From: Merdiplasma sp045118075
GTDB taxonomy: Bacteria > Bacillota > Clostridia > Lachnospirales > Lachnospiraceae
DNA length: 7,194 nucleotides
Direction: 5' to 3'
NCBI GenBank assembly: GCA_045118075.1
Contig: JBGUOI010000046.1
Span: 1-7,194 of the forward strand
In this document: positions 1 through 4,827 of the stretch, in pieces
How the letters are laid out: each line of letters opens with the position of its first letter
How positions within the stretch are numbered: position 1 is the first letter of the stretch
Program-made: the position numbers and the translations under genes
The notes under the pieces: generated by a model
Seen by the model: the letters and a program-made list of their open reading frames with translations, nothing else
The model's database searches: none
Told to the model about the DNA's origin: nothing

Positions 1-1
1 C

Positions 2-592
2 CGGATCACTTTCGGCGGCCAGGATGTGTGCGAATCCGGAGAAGTGGAATACACCGGAGAGGTCAGCGCCGGCATGCTCCGTGAGCTTGGGGCAGGGATC
101 GTGATGATCGGCCACTCGGAACGGCGCCGGATCTTCGGGGAGAATAACAAATCCCTGAACAGGAAGGTGAAGATGACCCTGAAAGAAGGGATGACCGCCC
201 TGCTTTCGGTAAGTGAGACGGCCGCCGATAAGGAGGCAGGCATCAGCGCCGAGCGGCTGCGCATACAGCTTAGGGAATGTCTTGACGAAGTGACGGATAC
301 GGACAGGGTCCGCATTCTCTATGAACCGGCCTGGGCAATCGGAGTTTCCGGAACCAGCGCCGACCCGGCCTATGCCGGGCAGATGCACGAATGTATTCGT
401 GAGTGCCTGAGGGAAATGTACAAGGATAAAGCGGATGAGATCCCGCTGATGTATGGCGGAAGCGTAAACAGTGAAAATGCGCCGGGACTGTTGGCCCAGC
501 TGCAGATCGACGGACTGGGAATAGGGCGGAGCGCCTGGAATGCGGCTGAATTTGATGCGATCATGCGGTGTGCATGCACCGGCAGAAAATAA
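2..592 (+). CDS. Triosephosphate isomerase (TIM) family protein, 5' end outside window
   Basis: The reading frame is open from base 2, so the gene enters from the left; the GTG at 26 is internal because the upstream residues (ITFGGQDV) align with the TIM barrel segment that normally reads GAQNV. Visible TIM signatures are the catalytic His in IGHSERR (codon 113-115), the catalytic Glu in YEPAWAIG (codon 323-325) and YGGSV near the C-terminus. TIMs interconvert dihydroxyacetone phosphate and glyceraldehyde 3-phosphate in the cytoplasm. Several usually invariant places differ: the CVGE block reads SVSE, the loop-6 GTGKTA region reads GVSGTSA, and the phosphate-binding VGGASL block reads IGRSAW. 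That suggests a paralogue rather than the glycolytic enzyme. Position directly before dhaK and dhaL suggests it isomerises the phosphorylated ketose they make. By analogy to LerI/EryH of erythritol and threitol catabolism this could be L-erythrulose 1-phosphate; that substrate is inference. Family assignment is sure, substrate is not. Confidence 0.9.
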   Translation, partial: RITFGGQDVCESGEVEYTGEVSAGMLRELGAGIVMIGHSERRRIFGENNKSLNRKVKMTLKEGMTALLSVSETAADKEAGISAERLRIQLRECLDEVTDTDRVRILYEPAWAIGVSGTSADPAYAGQMHECIRECLREMYKDKADEIPLMYGGSVNSENAPGLLAQLQIDGLGIGRSAWNAAEFDAIMRCACTGRK

Positions 593-636
593 TTAAGGCA
601 CTATGCTTCAGCGCTTCTGTATGAGAGGAGAGAAAA

Positions 637-1635
637 ATGCAGAGAATTCTGAACGATCCTGATAACATTGTCAATGAGAGCACTGCCGGTTTTTTAAGAT
701 GCCATCCGGATATCGTGACGACCACCGATAATCCCAGAGCCATCCAGAGCGTGTTCAACCATGACGGCCGGGTCGGTGTAGTGACCGGCGGCGGTTCGGG
801 CCACAAGCCCGCTTTCGTGGGATACTGCGGTGAAAACCTGTGTGATGCCATCGCCATCGGCGAGATCTGCTCCTCCCCGACGGCCCAGGCATTTCTGGAT
901 GCTTTTAAGGCAGCCGACAGAGGGAAAGGCGTAGCCTGCCTGTACGGTAATTATTCCGGCGATAACATGAATGTGAAGATGGCTGTACGCATGGCCAAGA
1001 AGGAAGGACTCACGGTCAAGACTGTTGTCTGCAACGATGATGCCGCCAGTGCGCCGCCTGAGGAAAAGAATAAGAGAAGAGGAATCGCCGGCGAAGTGAT
1101 CATGTACAAGGTCGGCGGTGCTGCAGCAGCTTCCGGAAAAGATCTGGACGAGGTCATCCGTCTGGCGCAGAAGGCTGTGGACCAGACAAGGAGCATCGGC
1201 ATCGGCCTGACCCCCTGCACGCTGCCCGCAGTCGGACATCCCAATTTCGAGATCAAACCCGGCACCATGGAAGTCGGCGTAGGACCTCACGGTGAGCCGG
1301 GTATGGAGGTATGCGAGCTGGAGACGGCCGCGCAGATGGCGAAGAGAATGGTCGATGTGGTCATGGGAGATGACCTGCCGCTGGAAGCAGGCGATGAGAT
1401 CTCCCTGCTGGTCAACGGCATGGGCGCCACTCCGCTCAACGAGCTGTACCTGCTCTTTGACGAGACCGCAAAACTGCTCGAGGAAAAAGGGCTGAAGATC
1501 TATAAGACCTATGTGGGCAATTTCCTGACATCCATGGACATGATGGGTGCTTCGATTACCGTGACGAAGCTTGATGATGAGCTGAAACCGCTGATGGATA
1601 TGCCCTGCTACGGCGCGGGCCTGAAACAGCGCTGA
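637..1635 (+). CDS. dhaK: Dihydroxyacetone kinase substrate-binding subunit DhaK (or DhaK-type ketose kinase subunit)
   Basis: The 332-residue product has the usual length of a stand-alone DhaK. DhaK binds dihydroxyacetone covalently as a hemiaminal on a histidine and presents it to DhaL-ADP/ATP for phosphorylation. Seen here: GGGSGHKP (residues 51-58) with His56, NYSGD ending at Asp109, and GVGPHGEPG with His218, the position of the covalent substrate histidine. Near the C-terminus NGMGATPLNELY and TSMDMMGAS match the family. The ATG is preceded by AGGAG six bases upstream. It lies 44 bases after the TIM-family gene and 19 bases before dhaL, so the three probably share a transcript. One oddity is Lys57, where Escherichia coli DhaK has Glu (GGGSGHEP). 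I recall HKP variants in Firmicute homologues found beside TIM-like genes, which may mark a subfamily with a different ketose substrate. Separate K and L subunits normally imply a PTS-dependent enzyme, but no dhaM is visible. Confidence 0.93.
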   Translation: MQRILNDPDNIVNESTAGFLRCHPDIVTTTDNPRAIQSVFNHDGRVGVVTGGGSGHKPAFVGYCGENLCDAIAIGEICSSPTAQAFLDAFKAADRGKGVACLYGNYSGDNMNVKMAVRMAKKEGLTVKTVVCNDDAASAPPEEKNKRRGIAGEVIMYKVGGAAAASGKDLDEVIRLAQKAVDQTRSIGIGLTPCTLPAVGHPNFEIKPGTMEVGVGPHGEPGMEVCELETAAQMAKRMVDVVMGDDLPLEAGDEISLLVNGMGATPLNELYLLFDETAKLLEEKGLKIYKTYVGNFLTSMDMMGASITVTKLDDELKPLMDMPCYGAGLKQR

Positions 1636-1654
1636 GAAAGGAAGGGTACCTGAG

Positions 1655-2293
1655 ATGGTAGTTAAAAATGCAAACGGTCGTCCGATTCTTTTGAAAATGG
1701 TGGAAGCGATCCATGAGAACAAACAGTATCTGGGCGATATCGACGGCCTGATCGGTGACGGCGACCACGGCATGAACATGAACAAAGGCTTTGTCACCTA
1801 CGGAGAACGCCTGGGCGAAGATGAGACCACCTTTACCGAAGGACTGGAAGATCTGGGCATGGTCCTTCTTAACGAGATCGGCGGCTCCATGGGCCCCATT
1901 TACGGAACGATCTTCATGGAGATGGCGGATGCCGCCATGGATGAAGAAGACATCACCCTGGAGAAGTTCGGGGAGATGCTTCAGGCAGGCCTCGACGGCC
2001 TTTATGGAATCGTAGATGCCAGGCCCGGCGATAAAACGATCGTCGATACACTGGTGCCGGCACTGGAGACCATTCAGGCAGCCGCGGCGGAAGGCAAAGA
2101 CTACGCACAGGCCCTGGATGAGATGAAGGAAGCAGCTGAAAAAGGCATGCTCTCCACCAAGGATATGGTCGCTAAATACGGCCGTGCCTCCAGACTGGGC
2201 GAGCGCTCGCTGGGCGTACAGGATGCCGGTTCCACTTCCTGCTGCATAATCCTGAAAGCAATGGCGGACGGGATGAAGAGTGTGCTGGAGTAA
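1655..2293 (+). CDS. dhaL: Dihydroxyacetone kinase ADP/nucleotide-binding subunit DhaL
   Basis: The 212-residue product matches stand-alone DhaL in length and sequence. DhaL holds ADP with two magnesium ions; in PTS-dependent systems the ADP is rephosphorylated in place by DhaM and the phosphate passes to the ketose on DhaK. Seen here: the magnesium-binding aspartates in IDGLIGDGDHGMNMN at residues 30, 35 and 37, then GGSMGPIYGT, RPGDKTIVDTLVPA, and LGERSLGVQDAGSTS near the C-terminus, all in family order. The start ATG has AGGAAGG nine bases upstream, within the short gap after the dhaK stop. The TAA stop at 2291-2293 is followed after only two bases by a very long hairpin element. Confident as DhaL; whether the natural substrate is dihydroxyacetone or another short ketose is open. 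Confidence 0.93.
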   Translation: MVVKNANGRPILLKMVEAIHENKQYLGDIDGLIGDGDHGMNMNKGFVTYGERLGEDETTFTEGLEDLGMVLLNEIGGSMGPIYGTIFMEMADAAMDEEDITLEKFGEMLQAGLDGLYGIVDARPGDKTIVDTLVPALETIQAAAAEGKDYAQALDEMKEAAEKGMLSTKDMVAKYGRASRLGERSLGVQDAGSTSCCIILKAMADGMKSVLE

Positions 2294-2295
2294 TA

Positions 2296-2509
2296 CGACT
2301 GTTAAACAAATATAGAACAAATTCAAAGATCTTAAGCTAAGTTGCCGCTTTTGAAAATGCTGCGCCGCCTATCGGGATGCTTTCTTCGCAACTCACACAC
2401 TTACGTGTGTTCAAACAAGCTCCGAAAGCATCCGCTATGCTCGCATTTTCTTCAGCGGCGGCCTAAAGCTTAAGATCTTTTGAATTTTCCTATGTTGTTT
2501 TACAGGTCG
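2296..2509 (+). repeat. Long imperfect inverted repeat immediately downstream of dhaL (element 1)
   Basis: About 214 nt that fold almost end to end. The outer arms pair CGACTGTTAAACAAA (from 2296) with a segment ending at 2509, then AATTCAAAGATCTTAAGCT (2320-2338) with AGCTTAAGATCTTTTGAATT (2467-2486). A second stem pairs 2341-2360 with 2443-2462. Inside lies a conserved core (2359-2437) shared with element 2: a 10-bp perfect stem GGATGCTTTC/GAAAGCATCC (2375-2384 with 2424-2433), unpaired TTCGCAACTC and ACAAGCTCC flanks, and an apical hairpin ACACAC-TTAC-GTGTGT (2395-2410). It starts two bases after the dhaL stop codon. It could be a 3'-UTR RNA structure, an unusual terminator, or a small non-autonomous mobile element. 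It lacks the short GC stem plus immediate T-tract of a normal intrinsic terminator; a T-rich run follows at about 2518-2529. Strand is given as dhaL sense. Confidence 0.85.
2359..2437 (+). repeat. Conserved structured core, copy 1
   Basis: This 79-nt unit is repeated in inverted orientation at 2686-2763. Outside the apical hairpin the two copies differ at only about three places (CG versus TA just before the 10-bp stem, and one A/G in the TCAAAC/TCAGAC segment). Shared single-stranded segments are TGCGCCGCCTAT, TTCGCAACTC, ACAAGCTCC and CCGCTA. Conserved unpaired segments combined with a covarying tip are characteristic of a structured RNA or of hairpin DNA recognised by a protein. Confidence 0.85.
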
Positions 2510-2605
2510 CCGCCTACAGTTTTTATTTTCACAAAAGGAAATCCTACTGCAATCAAGGTGAGACGAAACCCTGTCATCTTTCACGCTTATACTCACAGCA
2601 GTGGT
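2510..2605. other. Spacer between the two long hairpin elements, possible small hairpin
   Basis: These 96 bases carry no convincing gene. A T-rich run (about 2518-2529) follows element 1 and could act as a termination tract for dhaL transcripts. A weaker fold is possible: CTACTGC (2544-2550) with GCAGTGG (2598-2604), GTGAG (2558-2562) with CTCAC (2592-2596), and GAAA (2565-2568) with TTTC (2579-2582). The internal loops are large, so this may be chance. A minus-strand open frame of 64 codons crosses element 1 and this spacer, but shows no recognisable protein and overlaps the palindrome, so I do not call it. Confidence 0.4.
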
Positions 2606-2836
2606 AAAGGGCAGAGCAGAAATAAACAAAAGCCAGGTAAAGAATATAATGAGCGGTAGGAAGCTGACGCCGGAAAAGGCAAGCCTAGCGGATGCTTTCG
2701 GAGCTTGTCTGAGTGTACGAAGTACACGAGTTGCGAAGAAAGCATCCTAATAGGCGGCGCAGCCTTTTCTAGTCAGCAACGTGCTCATTATATTTTTTAC
2801 CTGGCCTATAGTTTGTTTGTCTGGGCTTGTCCCTTT
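2606..2836 (-). repeat. Long imperfect inverted repeat immediately downstream of the ilvD-family gene (element 2)
   Basis: About 231 nt that fold end to end. The strongest outer arms are 2631-2654 and 2783-2806, matching at 22 of 24 places; weaker pairing continues outward from AAAGGG (2606) to CCCTTT (2836). Further inward GCTGAC (2663-2668) pairs with GTCAGC (2772-2777) and GAAAAGGC (2673-2680) with GCCTTTTC (2762-2769). The core at 2686-2763 is an inverted copy of the element 1 core. It has the same 10-bp stem (2690-2699 with 2738-2747), the same unpaired flanks, and an apical hairpin GTGTAC-GAA-GTACAC (2713-2727) of different sequence. On the minus strand it begins five bases after the stop of the ilvD-family gene. 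The outer stems share no sequence with element 1. Strand is given as the sense of the ilvD-family gene, where the core reads in the same direction as element 1 does relative to dhaL. Confidence 0.85.
2686..2763 (-). repeat. Conserved structured core, copy 2 (inverted)
   Basis: This is the inverted copy of the 2359-2437 core. Read on the minus strand it starts GCTGCGCCGCCTATTAGG and ends GAAAGCATCCGCTA. Its apical stem GTGTAC/GTACAC replaces ACACAC/GTGTGT of copy 1: four of the six base pairs are changed on both sides and all six still pair. The two cores could also pair with each other over about 78 nt, or support inversion of the roughly 250 bases between them. Confidence 0.85.
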
Positions 2837-2841
2837 TCGCC

Positions 2842-4629
2842 TTAGTCCATATACGCCCCCTTCATCGCACTGACGGCATGCTGTGAATACAGCTTCAGCA
2901 GGCCGTGGGTGTATTTGGAAGTAAAACCTTTCCAGTTTGCAGCCCGCTCCCGAAGGACCTTTTCCATCTCTTCGGGGGTCTTTTTTTCTCCTCTTACGCC
3001 GGTGATCGACAGTGACCGGTTCTTTACGTCCAGTTCTATGATGTCTCCCTCTTCGACCAGTGCGATGGGTCCTCCGGCGGCTGCCTCGGGACTTACATGA
3101 CCTATGACGGGACCGCGCGATGCGCCTGAGAAGCGGCCGTCGGTGATGAGGGCGACGCTTCGTGCCAGTTCCTGGTCTGCGCAGATCGCTTCGCCGGTGT
3201 AGAACATCTCGGGCATGCCGCTGCCGCGCGGCCCTTCATAGCGGATGATGACGGCATCGCCGGGTTTGATGCGACCGTGGAGAACGGCGTCGATAGCCTC
3301 TTCCTCGCTGTCGAAGGGGCGGGCGGTGAGTGTGGCTTTCAGCATGTTTTTCGGGCAGGCGGAATGCTTGATCACACAGCCTTCCGGTGCCAGATTGCCG
3401 CGAAGGACACTGATCGTACCGTCACTTCCTTTCGGATGATCAAATGAGGCGATGATGTCGGTCCTTTTGATCTCTCTGCCGAGAAGAGCACTTTTTTCTT
3501 TTAAGATGGCATCGCAGTGTTCGTAGTAACCGCTTCGCTTCAGTTCATCGAGGTTCTCACCGAGTGTCTTTCCGGTCACAGTCAGGGCATCCAGGTGAAG
3601 CATGGGGCGGATCTCCTCCATGATCCGGGGCGTACCGCCGGCATAGTAGTAGTACTGAGCCGGCCAGTCACCGGCGGGCCGGATATTGAGAAGGTAATGA
3701 GCACCGCGGTGCATGCGGTCAAAGGTATCGGCATCGATGGAGAAACCGAATTCATGGGCGATGGCGGGAATATGCATCAGCGCGTTGGTGGAGCCGGAGA
3801 TGGCGGCATGGACCATAACAGCGTTTTCAAAGCTGCGCATATCCACGATATCCTGTGAACACAGGCCCATCCTGACCAGTTCCATCAGCTGTTTTCCGGC
3901 TCGGCCGGCAGCTTCCTTCAGCTCGGGGGAGGTGGCCGGCAGCAGTGAAGTGCCGGGGAGCATCAGGCCGAGGGCCTCTGCCATGACCTGCATAGTGGAA
4001 GCGGTCCCCATGAAGGAACAGGCACCGCAGGAAGGACAGGCGTTGTGCTGGTAATACTCAAGCGTCTCTTTGGAGATCAGGCCGCGCTCGTACAGGGCAG
4101 AGAATTTGCCGATCTGTTCGAGCGTCAGCAGCCGGTTGACTGCGCAGTCCGGATCGTCCGGGAGGTATTTATCAGGGATGACATGTGCCTCCATTACGCC
4201 GCCGGTAACGGCGATGGCAGGCATATCCTTGAGCCGCCCGATGCTCATGAGCATAGCCGGCATGGATTTATCACAGCTTGCGATGAAAATGCCACCGTCG
4301 TAACCGGAAGCCCTGCATTGAGCTTCCACAAGGTTGGTGATCGCTTCACGGTGTGCCAGGGAATAATTGATCCCGTCATGTCCCTGGGCGATTCCGTCAC
4401 ACATATCCGTCGCAAAATAGCGGGAGGCTTTACCGCCGTTTTCATTAACGGCCCTGACCGCTTCTTGTACAAAAATATCCAGATGGCCGGAGCCGGGGTG
4501 GCTGTCTCCGAAAGTGCTCTCCACCATGATCTGCGGTCTTGAAAGATCCTGCGTTTTCCAGCCCATTCCCATACGGAGAGGATCGACCTCCGGGGAAAGC
4601 TCTCTGGTCTTTTGACTGATCAGCATCAT
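2842..4629 (-). CDS. IlvD/Edd-family dehydratase, probably a sugar-acid dehydratase (annotated family: dihydroxy-acid dehydratase)
   Basis: The 595-residue cytoplasmic protein has the usual family length. Members are Fe-S enzymes that dehydrate 2,3-dihydroxy acids (IlvD) or aldonic acids (Edd, xylonate and arabinonate dehydratases). Family landmarks: CDGIAQGHDGINYSL (77-91), SCDKSMPAML with Cys119 and Lys121, GACSFMGTASTMQVMAEALGL with Cys204, GSTNALMHIPAIAH, RYEGPRGSGMPEM, and TDGRFSGASRGPVIGHVSPEA with the serine expected as general base. The first canonical cluster cysteine (PCNxHL) is missing: residues 45-50 read PGSGHL. Instead Cys77 sits in DMCDGI, like the DPCDG of E. coli YagF/YjhG xylonate dehydratases as I recall them. 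HIPAIAH also fits that branch. I infer a sugar-acid substrate rather than branched-chain amino-acid synthesis; no ilv genes are nearby. The ATG at 4629 lies only two bases from AGGAGG, so the next ATG (4626, five bases) may be the true start. Confidence 0.88.
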   Translation of the reverse strand: MMLISQKTRELSPEVDPLRMGMGWKTQDLSRPQIMVESTFGDSHPGSGHLDIFVQEAVRAVNENGGKASRYFATDMCDGIAQGHDGINYSLAHREAITNLVEAQCRASGYDGGIFIASCDKSMPAMLMSIGRLKDMPAIAVTGGVMEAHVIPDKYLPDDPDCAVNRLLTLEQIGKFSALYERGLISKETLEYYQHNACPSCGACSFMGTASTMQVMAEALGLMLPGTSLLPATSPELKEAAGRAGKQLMELVRMGLCSQDIVDMRSFENAVMVHAAISGSTNALMHIPAIAHEFGFSIDADTFDRMHRGAHYLLNIRPAGDWPAQYYYYAGGTPRIMEEIRPMLHLDALTVTGKTLGENLDELKRSGYYEHCDAILKEKSALLGREIKRTDIIASFDHPKGSDGTISVLRGNLAPEGCVIKHSACPKNMLKATLTARPFDSEEEAIDAVLHGRIKPGDAVIIRYEGPRGSGMPEMFYTGEAICADQELARSVALITDGRFSGASRGPVIGHVSPEAAAGGPIALVEEGDIIELDVKNRSLSITGVRGEKKTPEEMEKVLRERAANWKGFTSKYTHGLLKLYSQHAVSAMKGAYMD

Positions 4630-4631
4630 TT

Positions 4632-4637
4632 CCTCCT
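4632..4637 (-). promoter_or_regulatory. Ribosome binding site of the ilvD-family gene, bears on start choice
   Basis: On the minus strand AGGAGG is followed by AA and then two consecutive ATG codons. Spacing is two bases to the first (4629) and five bases to the second (4626). The second spacing is the more normal, so translation may begin at Met2. Confidence 0.7.
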
Positions 4638-4639
4638 TC

Positions 4640-4712
4640 TAATCTAAACTTAGGCAATATATATATTTACTATATTTTATTTTCTCTAAAAAAGCCAGAG
4701 ATTTTTTGTCAC
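4640..4712 (-). promoter_or_regulatory. Possible promoter region of the ilvD-family gene
   Basis: The AT-rich stretch upstream of the gene should hold its promoter. On the minus strand GTGACA (4707-4712) resembles a -35 box at five of six positions, but the hexamers 16-18 bases downstream are poor -10 matches. Better -10-like words (TATAGT at 4669-4674, TAAAAT at 4674-4679) lack a good -35. An inverted repeat TCTCT-N9-AGAGA (4683-4701) lies between and could be an operator. This is a weak call. Confidence 0.3.
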
Positions 4713-4720
4713 ACAAAGCA

Positions 4721-4732
4721 GAACATTTGTTC
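4721..4732. promoter_or_regulatory. LexA (SOS) box upstream of uvrB
   Basis: GAACATTTGTTC is a perfect GAAC-N4-GTTC palindrome followed by G, close to the Gram-positive LexA consensus CGAACRNRYGTTCG, with the first C and one inner purine not matching. It lies just upstream of the uvrB promoter, and uvrB/uvrA are classical SOS genes. A second half-site GTTCG (4753-4757), part of an 8-base direct repeat TGTTCGTT (4728-4735 and 4752-4759), falls within the promoter spacer and might add to repression. Confidence 0.8.
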
Positions 4733-4742
4733 GTTTTTCGGC

Positions 4743-4771
4743 TGTTATTTCTGTTCGTTCTGTGATATACT
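4743..4771 (+). promoter_or_regulatory. uvrBA promoter, extended -10
   Basis: TGATATACT (4763-4771) is an extended -10 (TGn plus TATACT, five of six to consensus). The -35 position 17 bases upstream, TGTTAT (4743-4748), is poor, as is common with extended -10 promoters. Initiation would be near 4778, giving a leader of about 50 bases. Confidence 0.6.
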
Positions 4772-4794
4772 CTACTGGTAACTCGTTATAGGCA

Positions 4795-4807
4795 GGGGCA
4801 GCGCCCC
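4795..4807 (+). other. Small GC hairpin in the uvrB leader
   Basis: GGGGC-AGC-GCCCC forms a five-pair stem about 20 bases before the uvrB start and just ahead of its ribosome binding site (GGAGGG, 4817-4822). There is no T-tract after it, so it is not a terminator; it might stabilise the 5' end or mean nothing. Confidence 0.4.
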
Positions 4808-4827
4808 GGGATGAACGGAGGGAACGG

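Noticed and set aside
694..1797. Long minus-strand open frame (367 codons) opposite dhaK/dhaL
   Set aside because: It is the antisense shadow of two well-conserved genes, has no family resemblance, and spans the dhaK-dhaL junction.
2296..2509. Integron attC site (GTTAAAC near one end fits GTTRRRY)
   Set aside because: The other end does not give the matching RYYYAAC site, the element is longer than usual attC sites, and the flanking genes are not cassette-like; no integrase is visible.
2296..2509. Conventional intrinsic terminator of dhaL
   Set aside because: The stem is far too long and AT-rich in its outer part and is not directly followed by a T-tract, so it is recorded as a structured repeat that may still terminate transcription.
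2435..2629. Minus-strand open frame of 64 codons in the intergenic region
   Set aside because: It overlaps half of the element 1 palindrome, has no recognisable protein features, and has no clear ribosome binding site that I could see.
2296..2836. CRISPR array or ordinary IS element
   Set aside because: There are only two copies, inverted rather than direct, with no regular spacers, no transposase and no evident target-site duplication.
4683..4706. Terminator formed by TCTCT/AGAGA with a following T run
   Set aside because: The stem is only five pairs with a nine-base loop, and it lies in a divergent promoter region where no transcript is expected to end.
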